A DNA stretch of 57,168 bases, taken from contig WYBB01000215.1 in NCBI GenBank assembly GCA_011526585.1, positions 1 to 57,168 of the forward strand, written 5' to 3'. The notes beneath the pieces were generated by a model. That model saw nothing but the letters and a program-made list of their open reading frames with translations, was not told the DNA's origin and made no database searches. Shown piece after piece: positions 17,893-28,616 of this stretch (the stretch's first letter is position 1; the number at the start of each line of letters is the position of its first letter). This stretch comes from Deltaproteobacteria bacterium. GTDB taxonomy: Bacteria > Myxococcota_A > UBA9042 > PHBI01. Both the position numbers and the translations under genes were made by a program.

Positions 17893-20019
17893 TCACCACG
17901 CAAGTCCCATCGTCAGCTCCCAGGCGTCCGCGATCGGCATGTCCCAGCGCGCGGACCAGGCGGTGCGCCACATCAGCCCCGCCGCGCGATCGAGCACGAG
18001 ATCGAGGCCGGCGCTGCCTTCGAGCGCCCACGAGAAGCCGCTCGGCCAGGCCAGGCCGGGGAGCGACCGCAGGCTCAAGCGCAGGCGCTGCTCGCCGAGC
18101 GCGAGGCCGGCCTCGACGAAGAGCCCGGCGCCGGCGCGCACGTCGGCTTCGCCGTGCGACCAGCTCGCGCCTTCGAGCGAGGCGCCGATGACCAGGTGAT
18201 CGGCGAAGTCGTCGCTGGCGGCGAGAGTGAGCCCGAGGCCGCCGCGCACGCGCAGCGCGAGGTCGAGGCCGTCGGCGGGGCGTGAGAGGGTCTCGGCCGC
18301 GAAGTGGAAGCCGAGCCGCGAGGAAAACCAGCCGAGCTCGGTCACGGGACCGAGCGACCAGGTGGCGGTGTCGATGATGACGACGCGCTCTTCGTGGAGA
18401 CGCACGGTGTCCCGATCGAAGGCGAGCGCGGTCTCGTTCTTCAGCACGGTCATGCGGCCGCCCTGGCGCAAGAGGATCTGGCGCGGCTCGGCGGTGGCCT
18501 CGTCGATCACCGCGAGCGAGAGCCGCGCGATCGGGCGCGAGCCGGCGAGCCCGAGTGAGAGCGCGCGCGTGCGCGAGCCCGAGGGCAGGAGCGGCATGCG
18601 CTCGAGCGGGAAGAAGCGCTCGTCCTCGCGCATCGGCAGGCTGGCGCGCAGGTCGAGCGCGGCGTCGAGCGCCGGGCTGGTCGCCGTGGGATCGATCTTG
18701 CCGAGACGGACGTCGATCGCCCAGGTCTCGATGTCGATGAGCGCGTCGACGTAGCGCGCGAGCCGATCGGCGTCGCCGGGATCGAGCGCGCGCGCGGTGA
18801 GCGAGGCGTCGAGCGTGCGCAGCGCCTGGGTGCGCGCGTCGACGTCGCCGGCGCGCTGGCGGTGGAGCGCCATGAGCCCGGGCAGGCGGCGCAACGTCGG
18901 CGACATCGCCGCCATCAGCTCGGGCAGCCGTCGCTCGACGACCGCGGCGCGGGTATGGCGCGAGGGCAGGACAGCCAGCGGGCGGGCGCGCTCGTTTTCG
19001 AGGAGCAGGCTCACCACTTCGTGCGGGTGCGTCATCAGGTTGGGGCGGTCGGGCAGCTCCGGCAGGATGCTCTGGATCAGATCGTAGGCGAGAGACGCGC
19101 AGTTCACCGCGAGGAAGGCGTAGGGCACGGCGGTCTTCTGGCGCGCCTGCGCGTGCACCTCGGCGAGCAGGTAGCGCAGCTCGCGCCGGTCGAGCACGAG
19201 CTCGTAGAGCACGAGGTCGCGCGCCTCGGCGATCCCGTAGCGGCGATAGACCTCGCCCATCGCCTCGACCTTGATCGAGGTGGTGAGCCCGCCGGTCAGA
19301 CCCTTGAAGAGGTAGTTCGAGGTCGTCGCGATGTCGTCGATGGCGGCGTAGGCGAAGACCGGTTCGAAGCTCTGGCCGGTGACGCGCTCGGCGCCCGAGT
19401 GGCGGATCCGGAAGATCACGTGGCCCATGCTGGCCGAGGCGTCGGCCCAGCTCGGCGTGACGTAGACGACCTCGACCGCCTCGACGCGATCGAGCTCGGC
19501 CCAGCGCTCGAAAGCGCGACAGCGCCCGGCCTCGAACGGGGTGGGGCGCGGGATGAGGTCGTGATCGGCGAGGTAGCGCGCGCGCAGCGGGAACTCGCAG
19601 GAGAAGTGACGCGGGTCGAGCCAGCCGAGCGCGAGCGAGGCGGCGAAGTCGGTGGCCGGATCGACCCGGCCGCCGGGCACGGGGAAGCGCGCGGGCGAGG
19701 TGTCGGGCGCGGCGCGGTCGAAGGTGAAGAGGGTGTCACCCGGCTCGGGCCAGTGCATGATCTTGCGCCAGGCGCGCGCGCTGCTGTGGTGCTCGGCGAG
19801 GTCGACGCGGCGGGCGAGCTCGGCCATCCAGGCGAGCTTGTGCACCTGGCTCGGCGAGGGCAGGGCGGGGGCCGGGCGGAGCACGCGTCTCAGCGGCGCG
19901 GTGAGTGTCGCCTCGATGCGTGCGAGCGCGTCGCGCGGTGTGTCAGCGCGCGCATCGTCGGCGGCGAGCGCGAGCGCGACGAGGAGGAGGGCAGGACGGG
20001 CATAGCGCCATCGCGACAA
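17893..20019 (-). CDS. DUF4105 (Lnb N-terminal-like) periplasmic protein with C-terminal barrel-like region
   Basis: A 708-residue exported protein: signal peptide 1-25, then a DUF4105-like core with MGHVIFRIRHS, NYLFKGLTGG and LAVNCASLAYDLI, where the conserved His and Cys suggest an NlpC/P60-like fold. The family occurs at the N-terminus of the intramembrane lipoprotein N-acyltransferase Lnb, but the integral membrane half of Lnb is absent here. The last 250 residues alternate polar and hydrophobic positions and may form a beta-barrel. The start codon is TTG, since an in-frame TGA lies just before it; the upstream lipoprotein gene ends 3 bases away. Enzymatic activity is not established. 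Confidence 0.75.
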   Translation of the reverse strand: MSRWRYARPALLLVALALAADDARADTPRDALARIEATLTAPLRRVLRPAPALPSPSQVHKLAWMAELARRVDLAEHHSSARAWRKIMHWPEPGDTLFTFDRAAPDTSPARFPVPGGRVDPATDFAASLALGWLDPRHFSCEFPLRARYLADHDLIPRPTPFEAGRCRAFERWAELDRVEAVEVVYVTPSWADASASMGHVIFRIRHSGAERVTGQSFEPVFAYAAIDDIATTSNYLFKGLTGGLTTSIKVEAMGEVYRRYGIAEARDLVLYELVLDRRELRYLLAEVHAQARQKTAVPYAFLAVNCASLAYDLIQSILPELPDRPNLMTHPHEVVSLLLENERARPLAVLPSRHTRAAVVERRLPELMAAMSPTLRRLPGLMALHRQRAGDVDARTQALRTLDASLTARALDPGDADRLARYVDALIDIETWAIDVRLGKIDPTATSPALDAALDLRASLPMREDERFFPLERMPLLPSGSRTRALSLGLAGSRPIARLSLAVIDEATAEPRQILLRQGGRMTVLKNETALAFDRDTVRLHEERVVIIDTATWSLGPVTELGWFSSRLGFHFAAETLSRPADGLDLALRVRGGLGLTLAASDDFADHLVIGASLEGASWSHGEADVRAGAGLFVEAGLALGEQRLRLSLRSLPGLAWPSGFSWALEGSAGLDLVLDRAAGLMWRTAWSARWDMPIADAWELTMGLAW

Positions 20020-20022
20020 CGA

Positions 20023-20556
20023 TCAGGTCCCCGCGCGGCCTGCGACGATCGCGTGGGCGCGTGTCCTGAGCTCCTCGACGCGCGGCCCGGTCACCGGATC
20101 GGCCTCGAGCATGATGAGGAGGCGGCTCCAGAACTCGCGCGTTCCCTCTTGGCTGATGGGGCCGGCGTCGACGAGCGGGCCGAGCCGGGGGCGTGCCTCA
20201 CGCAGGATGCGGGCGACGCGCGGCACTTCGCTCCGCGGCAGGCCGAGGCTCTGGGTGAGGTCGCTCGGGAACGGGCCGCCGCCGCCGGCGAGCGCGCGGC
20301 GCACGTCCTGCTGGTGCTCCTGCATGTAGGCCCACATGCCCTCGCCCGAGACCGCCGAGACGATGGCGACGACCGAGCTGACCGCGAGGATGGCGGTGAT
20401 CACCAGCCAGGCGGTCTTGTCCTCCTCGGACATGTCGCTGTCTTCGCCCGAGGTCTGTCCGGTGCTGCCGAGCGCCGCGGTCGAAGCGATCTCGGGCCCG
20501 CAAGCCGACCAGGCGACGAAGGAGGAGGTGATCAACGCGGCGACGGTGCGTCTCAT
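20023..20556 (-). CDS. Hypothetical lipoprotein with one membrane helix
   Basis: A 177-residue protein. The N-terminus MRRTVAALITSSFVAWSAC is a lipoprotein signal with Cys19. Residues about 48-68 form a hydrophobic helix (AWLVITAILAVSSVVAIVSAV), and the rest is helical and soluble, with Arg/Glu-rich segments. I recognise no family. It is the first gene of the reverse-strand operon with the DUF4105 protein and two glycosyltransferases, which suggests an envelope role. Having both a lipid anchor and an internal membrane helix is somewhat unusual. Confidence 0.7.
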   Translation of the reverse strand: MRRTVAALITSSFVAWSACGPEIASTAALGSTGQTSGEDSDMSEEDKTAWLVITAILAVSSVVAIVSAVSGEGMWAYMQEHQQDVRRALAGGGGPFPSDLTQSLGLPRSEVPRVARILREARPRLGPLVDAGPISQEGTREFWSRLLIMLEADPVTGPRVEELRTRAHAIVAGRAGT

Positions 20557-20577
20557 CGTGAAACGATCATAGCGGGT

Positions 20578-21291
20578 TCAGGTCGCGCTTCCAATGCCGG
20601 TGACGCGCCGGTCAAGGAGCGATGAGAAGGTCATCAAGCCATGGTCGGCGGGTAGCGGCGGGTTGCCCGGGCGCACGGCGACGAGCGCCTCGCAGCCGGC
20701 GGCGATCGCCGCGCGCACCTCGTCGAGATTGTCGCTGCAGAACCGGATCTCGGCGGGGGCGACGCCGAGCTCGGCGGCGATGGCGCGGTAGCTGGCGGCC
20801 TCCTTCTTCGGGCCGGTCGTCGTGTCGAAGTACGCCGCGAGGTGCGGCGTCAGGTCGCCCGCATCGGAGAACGAGAAGAGGAGGCGCTGCGCCTCGACGC
20901 TGCCCGAGGAGTAGATCGCCACGCGCACGCCGGAGGCGCTGACGAGCCTCAGTGCCTCGGCCACGTCGCTGAAGACGTGGCCGCGCAGCTCGCCCCGCCG
21001 GTAGCCGTCGCGCCAGATGATCCCCTGGAGCGCCTTGAGCCCGGTGTCCTTGACGTCGGCATGCATCAGCGCCAGCGCGGCGCCGGCCGCGGCGTGGGGG
21101 CCATGTTGGCCTGCGCCGCCGGCCATGAGCGCGACCGCGGCCCGGACCTCGGGCTCGTCCCAGCGCTCGAAGAGCGCGCCGCGCCCGGCGAAGGTCGCCT
21201 CGAAGACGGCGCGGGCGTAGGGGAAGAGCGTCTCGTAGACGAAGGCGATCGAGGTCGTGGTGCCTTCGATGTCGAGAAGGAGCACCTTCAC
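20578..21291 (-). CDS. mtnC: Acireductone synthase (enolase-phosphatase) of methionine salvage
   Basis: A 237-residue HAD-family enzyme with the diagnostic N-terminus LLLDIEGTTTS, motif II SSGSVEAQ, motif III Lys in GPKKEAASY and motif IV CSDNLDEV. It converts 2,3-diketo-5-methylthiopentyl-1-phosphate to the acireductone in two steps (enolisation, dephosphorylation), in the cytosol and with magnesium. Length matches the family. Its ATG overlaps the stop of the upstream aminotransferase by 4 bases. No other mtn gene (mtnA, mtnB, mtnD) is visible in the window. Confidence 0.93.
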   Translation of the reverse strand: MKVLLLDIEGTTTSIAFVYETLFPYARAVFEATFAGRGALFERWDEPEVRAAVALMAGGAGQHGPHAAAGAALALMHADVKDTGLKALQGIIWRDGYRRGELRGHVFSDVAEALRLVSASGVRVAIYSSGSVEAQRLLFSFSDAGDLTPHLAAYFDTTTGPKKEAASYRAIAAELGVAPAEIRFCSDNLDEVRAAIAAGCEALVAVRPGNPPLPADHGLMTFSSLLDRRVTGIGSAT

Positions 21292-22481
21292 GACGGCCCC
21301 CCTCGGGAGGTGGCGGCGAGCACGGGGGCGAGCTTCGTGAGCGCCTCGTCCAGCACCTCCGGCGCGACCGAGGTGAAGCAGAGGCGCACCCAGGTCGCGT
21401 ACGCGTCACCCGACGAGAGGCCGGGCGTGAGCAGGACGCCCGCCTCGTCGAGGCAGCGCTCGAGGAACGGCATCGCGTCGCTCGCACCGGGCGGGAGCCA
21501 GCGCGCGGCGTCGACGAAGAGGAAGGTGCCACCCGCCGGGGTCGCGACGCCGAAGGCGCGCGCGGTCTTGTCGGCGGCCTCGCGGTAGAGCTCGCGCGTC
21601 TGGGCGAGCCAGTCGTCGGCGTGCGCGATGAGGCGCGCGGCGCCGAGCTGCATCGGGCGTGGCGCGCAGTAGACCTGGAAGGTCTGGGTCGCGCGCACGG
21701 CCTGCATCACGGCGCGCGGCCCGTGCGCGTAGCCGACGCGGGCGCCGGCGTAGCCGTAGGCCTTGGAGAGCGAGTGCACGACGATGGCGCGATCGATGAG
21801 ATCGTCGCGCGCCCACAGCGGCTCGGGCGGCGTGTCGCCGTAGTAGAGGTCCTCGTAGACCTCGTCGCTCAGAACCCAGAGATCGTGGCGCCGCGCGACC
21901 CGCGCGCAGGCGGCGGCCATCTCCGGCGTGAGCATGCCGCCGGTCGGGTTGTGCGGCGAGTTGAGATAGAGCGCGACCGTGCGCGGGGTGATCGCGCGCT
22001 CGAGGGTGGCCTCGAGGTCGAAGCCCGGATCGGCGAGGCGGTCCCAGAGCGGGATCTGCACCGGGGTCGCGCCGCGCGAGGCGATGATCCCGCGGATCAG
22101 CGGCCAGAACGGCGCCGGCAGGAGCACCTCGTCACCCGGATCGAGGATCGTCTGCGCGACGACCGACAGACCCGAGGTCGCGCCGGAGACGACGCAGAGG
22201 GCCTCGGGATCGATGAGCCGGCCGCTGCGCCGGGCGATCTTGTCACGGGCGGCGGCGAGGAGCGAGGGCTCACCCTGGACCGGCGCGTAGGTGTAGAGGA
22301 GCGGGTGGTCGGCGGGCGCGAGGTTCTCGACGCGCCCGCCCTCCCACGGCTCGCGCCAGGTGTCGCCGACGTGCAGCGGATAGAGCGGGCCTGTGTGTGA
22401 GCGCGCACGCTCGCCCAGACCGGAGAAGACGCCGGTGGACAGGGTCGCGGTGGTCGCGGACGGCGAGGCGAAGCGCGGCAT
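21288..22481 (-). CDS. PLP-dependent class I/II aminotransferase, possible methionine-salvage transaminase
   Basis: A 397-residue fold-type I enzyme. NSPHNPTGG, the aspartate in LWVLSDEVYEDL and the Schiff-base lysine in HSLSKAYGYAGARVG are all present, as is the C-terminal Arg in WVRLCF. It belongs to the aspartate/branched-chain-like class I group. The 4-base overlap with mtnC suggests that it performs the last salvage step, transamination of 4-methylthio-2-oxobutanoate to methionine, but substrate cannot be read from the sequence. ATG 22481 is preferred over GTG 22526. Confidence 0.85.
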   Translation of the reverse strand: MPRFASPSATTATLSTGVFSGLGERARSHTGPLYPLHVGDTWREPWEGGRVENLAPADHPLLYTYAPVQGEPSLLAAARDKIARRSGRLIDPEALCVVSGATSGLSVVAQTILDPGDEVLLPAPFWPLIRGIIASRGATPVQIPLWDRLADPGFDLEATLERAITPRTVALYLNSPHNPTGGMLTPEMAAACARVARRHDLWVLSDEVYEDLYYGDTPPEPLWARDDLIDRAIVVHSLSKAYGYAGARVGYAHGPRAVMQAVRATQTFQVYCAPRPMQLGAARLIAHADDWLAQTRELYREAADKTARAFGVATPAGGTFLFVDAARWLPPGASDAMPFLERCLDEAGVLLTPGLSSGDAYATWVRLCFTSVAPEVLDEALTKLAPVLAATSRGGPS

Positions 22482-24072
22482 GACGCCGAGGTGTGACACG
22501 CGGCGCCCGCGCCAGCAAGTCGACACCGGCCACCAGGCGGCAGGGGGTGCGGGGCTCCTTGTCGCGGCCGGCGACCCGGGGCTATGGTCGCGCGACCATG
22601 AGCACCTCGTCCCAGCGCGCCGCCGGTATCCTCCTCCACCCGACCAGCCTGCCCTCGCGCCACGGCGTCGGAGATCTCGGCGAGGGCGCGCGCCGCTTCA
22701 TCGACTGGCTGGCCGAGGCCGGGCTCAGCCGCTGGCAGGTCCTGCCGCTGGTGCCGGCCGGGCCCGGCGACTCGCCCTACGCGACGCAGGCGGCGCTGGC
22801 CGGTCACCCGCTGCTCGTCGATCTGCACGGCCTGGCCGCGGCCGACCTCCTGCCCGACGACGCGCTCGCGGCGCCCGCCTTCCCGATCGACGCGTGTGAT
22901 TTCCCGGCGGTCACCGCCTTCAAGGAGGCGCGCCTGACGCTCGCCGCCGAGGCGCTGTGGGCGGGCCGGAACCCAGTGTGGAAGGCGGACTTCGAGGCCT
23001 TCGTGCACGAGCACGCGTGGGCCACGGAGGCGGCGACGTTCCTCGCGCTGAAGGAGGCGCACGGCGGCGCCGCCTGGTGGGACTGGCCCGCGCCGCTGCG
23101 GGACCGTGAAACGAACGCGCTCGCGGCGGCGGTCGGTGCGCAGCGTGGCGCCATCGATCGCCACCTCGCGCGCTTCTACTTCTTCGAGCGTCAGTGGCGA
23201 GAGCTGCGCGCCTACGCGCACGAGCGCGGCATCACCATCATCGGCGACGTGCCGATCTACGTCGACCGCGACTCGGTCGACGTGTGGGAGCGCCGCGATC
23301 AGTTCCGCCTCGACGCTGCCGGCAACCCCGAGGCGGTCGCCGGCGTGCCGCCCGACTTCTTCTCCAAGACCGGACAGCTCTGGGGCAACCCGCTCTATGC
23401 CTGGGATCGCATGGCCGCCGACGGGCACGGCTGGTGGGTGAGGCGCATGCGGCGCGCGCTCGAGCAGGTCGACCTCGTGCGCCTCGATCACTTCCGCGGC
23501 TTCTCCGCCTACTGGGAGGTGCCGGCCGATGCGCCCGACGCCACCTCGGGCCGCTGGGTGAAAGGCCCCGGTCGCGCGCTCTTCGACGATCTCTCTCGCG
23601 CGCTCGGCAGCTTGCCGCTCATCGCCGAGGATCTCGGCGTGATCGACGACGACGTCGAGAGCCTGCGCGACGGCCTCGCGCTGCCCGGCATGCGCATCCT
23701 ACAGTTCGCCTTCGGCGAGGACGCCGCCCACCCGTTCCTGCCGCACAACCACCGGGCGCGCTCGGTCGTCTACACCGCCACCCACGACAACGACACCACG
23801 CTCGGCTGGTGGCAGACCACCACCGAGGCGGTGCGTGACCACGTGCGCCGCTACCTCGCCGTCTCCGGCCACGACATCGTCTGGGATCTGATCCGCGCGT
23901 CGTATGCGTCGGTCGCCGACCTCGCCGTGACCCCGCTGCAGGACGTGCTCTGCCTCGACGGCGGCGCGCGCATGAACGTGCCCGGCATCGCCGAGGGCAA
24001 CTGGCGCTGGCGCGTGCGCATGGCGGCGTTCAATCAGCCGTTGGCGATGCGGCTGCGCGCGCTCGCGACCCT

Positions 24073-24897
<825 letters not shown>

Positions 24898-24997
24898 CGG
24901 CGCTTGATGCGATCGCGCGGCGGGTCGGTCAAGGCGGATCCGGGCCGCGAGCTGCCGTTTCCTCTGACGGCGATGGCAAATCGCACACGGATACGTT

Positions 24998-27316
24998 ATG
25001 CGCCGACGCTCGATGACAAGGTCTCTCCCGCTCCCGGTCCTCACCGCCCTGATGCTCGCCGCGCCGCCCGTCATCGCCGCCGCGCCGACCGAGCTGCCGC
25101 TGCCCGAGGGGATCTGGGAGCTCGCCGCGACGCACCAGGCGCCCTTCGAGATGCGCACGCTCGAGCCGCTCGCGGGTGTGCTGGTCGTGAGTGATCTCGC
25201 CGGCTCCGTCGCAGCGGTGCGCCCCGACAGCGGGCTCGTCGTGTGGACGCGCAAGGTGTCGGTGATCGAGTCGCTCGGCGGCGTGTGGCCGCTCGCGACC
25301 GACGGCGGCGGGCTCGTGTTGGTGGCGGGCACGACGCTCTCGGCCTATCGCGCCGACGTCGGCACGCGCCTGTGGGAGCGCGCGCTCGGCTGTCAGAAGC
25401 TCGGCTGCATCCAGCGCGTCGTACACGCGGCGAGCCACGACGACGGCAAGACGACGATGCTCTTCCTCGCGGGCGGCGGGCTCGTGCAGACCGAGCTCGC
25501 GCGCCTCGATCCGAAGACCGGTCAGCCGCTGTGGCGGCGCGCGGTCGAGGTGCAGCATCCGCGTCGCGCGCTCTCGAGGCGCGATCTCCTGGTGGTCGAG
25601 GACGCGGTCGCGCCCTACACGGTGCGCTTCATCGATCCCGTCGACGGCGTGCTGCGCGGCACCTGGGATCCGAGCTCGAGTGGGATCGAGGGCGCCGTCA
25701 CCGAGCTCATGCTGCTCGCCGATGGCCGGACCGTCGCGGTGCATCTGCGCCCCGGCGACGACGCGCTCGCGCTGGTCACCGTGCTCTCGCCGGAGGGGCG
25801 TGAGATCACCGGGCGCCGCGTGCCGCGCCCCGCGCAGGTCACCAACCAGCCCGTCCTCGCCACGCCGATCGCCGACGGGCTGGCGATCTTCACGCCCGAG
25901 CCGCAGGCCGGCGTCGCCTACGTGACGACGATGCTCCTCGCCGAGCCGTGGTCTGCCCGCACCGAGCAGGTGCGCACCTGGTCCGAGCCGCTTCCGGTCG
26001 CCGAGCGCTGGGTGCTCGCGCCGAGCGTGCGCGCGCCGGGCGCGAGCTGGAGCTCGATCGGCGGCCCGCGCTGGGCCATCGAGCCGCCGGGGGTCGACGC
26101 CGATCCCCAGCGCACCCGCAGCTTCGTCGCCGGCCGACGCGTGGCGCTGATCGACCATGGCGACAGTCGCGGCCGCAACAAGGCGCACGCCATCGTCACC
26201 GTCGACGCCGTCAGCGGTCGGCTGCACGGCCTCGGCGCACACGACCTCGGCTCGGGCCAGCTCGATCGCGCCGTCGCCCTGGGCGAGGACCTGGTGCTGA
26301 CGCGCGGCCGCACGATCTTCCGCCTGGTGCTCGTGCCCTGGCGCGACGCGGTCGCCAAGCTGCGCGAGACGCGCGCGCAGGGCGTCGAAATCCAGCCGTG
26401 GCTCCAGCGCTTCGCTCGTTTCGGTACGGTCTCTCGCGCGCTCAACGACGGCCTGCGAGGTGGCGCCTCGAACGACAGGCCCGGTCCCGCGACCTCCCTG
26501 CCCGGCGGCGACGCCTTCGCGCCGCTCAGCCCCGAGGACGAGCGCCTCGTCGCCGCGCTGCGCGAGGCGTGGCTCGCGAAGCCGAGCGATGGGATCGCCG
26601 GTCTCGTCGGCCTGCTCGAGCAGGCGCCCGAGCGCTCCGAGCGCCGGCACACGCTGCTCGCCGCCTTCTCGGGGCTCATCCTGGAGCTGGTGCTCGCGCC
26701 GGGCCTTCTGCCGCGCGGCGAAGACGTCGACTCCAACCTCGTCGCGATGGCGCGCATGCTCGAGCGCGAGTCGGCCGAGCGCGCGCCCGACCGCCACGTC
26801 GCGGCGATCTACGGGGCGGTGATGGCGCTCCTCGACGAGGCCCTGACCGGCGCCGACCTGCTCGCCCGGGTCACGCCCGATCAGGTCGTGAGCGAGGCGC
26901 GCCTCGAGCTCGCACGCCGCTCGCTCCACCTCCTGCGCAAGAGCGCGGGCACGCTGCGCACCGAGACCTCGCGCCAGACCCTCGTCTCGGCGCTGCGCCT
27001 GTTCCCTCACCTCGACGCCCTCTTCGGGCCGGAGGCTACGACGGTCGGCGCGCTCCTCGACCGCGTGGCCGCGCATGACATCGACGCCACGCGTGAGCTC
27101 GACGCGCTGATCGCCGAGACCCACGGGCTGCGCGCGCAGAAGAAGGGCGCCGGCCCCGCGCTCTGTCAGCTCGCCTGCGAGGCGACCCTGGCGTTCTGCG
27201 GTGACGCCAAGGCCGGCGACGTCATCGCCTGCCAGACGCGCTGCACCAAGACCGGCGCGGTGCGCTTCTCGAGCGGGGCGCGTCCGAGTGTGGACCCGCG
27301 CTGGCTCTGCCGCTGA
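24998..27316 (+). CDS. Exported PQQ-like beta-propeller protein
   Basis: A 772-residue protein. Signal peptide (1-28, RSLPLPVLTALMLAAPPVIAAAP), then several blades of the PQQ/WD-like type in which DPKTGQPLWRRAV and RADVGTRLWERAL recur (about 45-470), then a helical domain (about 490-720) and a Cys-rich C-terminus with four or five Cys. No catalytic residues of PQQ dehydrogenases are visible, so a binding or scaffold role is more likely, as in BamB-like proteins. ATG 25013 is an alternative start. It is divergent from the exonuclease gene. Confidence 0.75.
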   Translation: MRRRSMTRSLPLPVLTALMLAAPPVIAAAPTELPLPEGIWELAATHQAPFEMRTLEPLAGVLVVSDLAGSVAAVRPDSGLVVWTRKVSVIESLGGVWPLATDGGGLVLVAGTTLSAYRADVGTRLWERALGCQKLGCIQRVVHAASHDDGKTTMLFLAGGGLVQTELARLDPKTGQPLWRRAVEVQHPRRALSRRDLLVVEDAVAPYTVRFIDPVDGVLRGTWDPSSSGIEGAVTELMLLADGRTVAVHLRPGDDALALVTVLSPEGREITGRRVPRPAQVTNQPVLATPIADGLAIFTPEPQAGVAYVTTMLLAEPWSARTEQVRTWSEPLPVAERWVLAPSVRAPGASWSSIGGPRWAIEPPGVDADPQRTRSFVAGRRVALIDHGDSRGRNKAHAIVTVDAVSGRLHGLGAHDLGSGQLDRAVALGEDLVLTRGRTIFRLVLVPWRDAVAKLRETRAQGVEIQPWLQRFARFGTVSRALNDGLRGGASNDRPGPATSLPGGDAFAPLSPEDERLVAALREAWLAKPSDGIAGLVGLLEQAPERSERRHTLLAAFSGLILELVLAPGLLPRGEDVDSNLVAMARMLERESAERAPDRHVAAIYGAVMALLDEALTGADLLARVTPDQVVSEARLELARRSLHLLRKSAGTLRTETSRQTLVSALRLFPHLDALFGPEATTVGALLDRVAAHDIDATRELDALIAETHGLRAQKKGAGPALCQLACEATLAFCGDAKAGDVIACQTRCTKTGAVRFSSGARPSVDPRWLCR

Positions 27317-27338
27317 AGATCTGAAGCGGCCGGATCGG

Positions 27339-28616
27339 CTACTGCGAGCTGCCTTGGGTCGTCGCTCCGTCGCGGCCGAGCCAGGCGCGGATGGCGCCGC
27401 CGCTCGGGCAGCGCGGTTCGCCGAGCGGGCCCTCGCGCGGGCCGGCGAAGGCCGCGACGAGATCAGCGCGGCCATCGCGATCGAGGTCGCCGAGCGCGAG
27501 CGCGGTGCCGCCGCAGCCGGTCGGCCCGGCGACGTCGATGGGCGCGCGTTTCGCGGTGGGATTGCCGGCTTCACGGTAGATCGTCACGCGACCGGCGCCG
27601 TCGGCGCTGACGAGATCAGGTGCGCCGTCGCCGTCGAGATCGCCGAAGGTCAGCGCGTGGAAGCCGAGGCGGTCGGGCGTCGCGTGGAGCCGGCGCGCGG
27701 TCCAGCCGCCGTCCTGGCGATCGAGCATCAGGATCTCGCTCGTCCAGCGCTCGTAGGCGAAGCGCACGCTGGCCATGGCGACGAGCGCGCGCTCGCCGTG
27801 CTGCGTGCAGGCGACCGCCGTGACGTAGGCGCCTTCGGGCAGCGCGTCGATCGCCGCGGAGCGGAAGTGCGTATCCATCGCGTAGTGCACGAGCCGGCGC
27901 TCGCCGCGTGAGCGGGTGGCGGTCAGGACGTCGTCGTCGCCGTCCTGGTCGACGTCGCAGACCGCGATGGCCTCGCCGAAGAGCCCGGTGTCGGCGGCGA
28001 ACTCGGCGCTCGGCTCGCCGCCTTCGCGCGGCCGATAGACGCGCACGCCGAAGGAGGGCGGGGCAGGGGCGAGCGTGGTCTTCGCGCGCGGGCCGTCGCC
28101 GAGCACGTAGGCGACGGGGCCGTCTGCACCCTGCGTCACGGCGAGCGCGCCCGCCGAGAAGCGATCGGCGCTGCGCCAGCCGATGGTGGTCCAGCGCCCC
28201 CAGCCGTCGTTGTCGAGCGCGAGCAGGCCCTGGTCACGCGGCGCGACGATGAGATCGAGATCGCCGTCGCCGTCGCGGTCGGCGGGCACGACCGGCCCGG
28301 TCGCGAGGGTCTCGGCCGGGAAGTGTGCGGCGGGGAGCGGGCGCCAGGCGCCGCGCGCATCCCGCGAGAAGAGCGTGGGGTAGGGCGATCCACCGGGCGT
28401 GACCGCGTGCACGATCTCCGGGCGCGCGTCGCGATCGAGGTTGGCGATCGCGACGCCGTGGTGCCAGGAGCCCTCGCTCGGCAAGCCGTCGTCGGCCGGC
28501 ACGAGCGTGATCGACTCGGACGGCGGGCGCGGGGTCGGGGCTCCGATCGCCCAGGCGGCGACGAGGCAGAGCACCATGACCAGGAGCCCGAGGAGGATTG
28601 CGGCGTGTCGTTTCAT
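27339..28616 (-). CDS. FG-GAP/VCBS repeat protein with N-terminal anchor
   Basis: A 425-residue protein: N-terminal hydrophobic segment (about 5-28) as signal or anchor, then five or more integrin-type calcium-binding repeats such as DRDGDGDLDLIVA, DVDQDGDDDVLTA and DLDGDGAPDLVSA, spaced to form a beta-propeller. It is exported and possibly tethered to the inner membrane. The ATG overlaps the stop of the giant upstream gene by 4 bases, so the two are co-translated. Such propellers mediate adhesion or carry glycan ligands; function unknown. Confidence 0.8.
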   Translation of the reverse strand: MKRHAAILLGLLVMVLCLVAAWAIGAPTPRPPSESITLVPADDGLPSEGSWHHGVAIANLDRDARPEIVHAVTPGGSPYPTLFSRDARGAWRPLPAAHFPAETLATGPVVPADRDGDGDLDLIVAPRDQGLLALDNDGWGRWTTIGWRSADRFSAGALAVTQGADGPVAYVLGDGPRAKTTLAPAPPSFGVRVYRPREGGEPSAEFAADTGLFGEAIAVCDVDQDGDDDVLTATRSRGERRLVHYAMDTHFRSAAIDALPEGAYVTAVACTQHGERALVAMASVRFAYERWTSEILMLDRQDGGWTARRLHATPDRLGFHALTFGDLDGDGAPDLVSADGAGRVTIYREAGNPTAKRAPIDVAGPTGCGGTALALGDLDRDGRADLVAAFAGPREGPLGEPRCPSGGAIRAWLGRDGATTQGSSQ

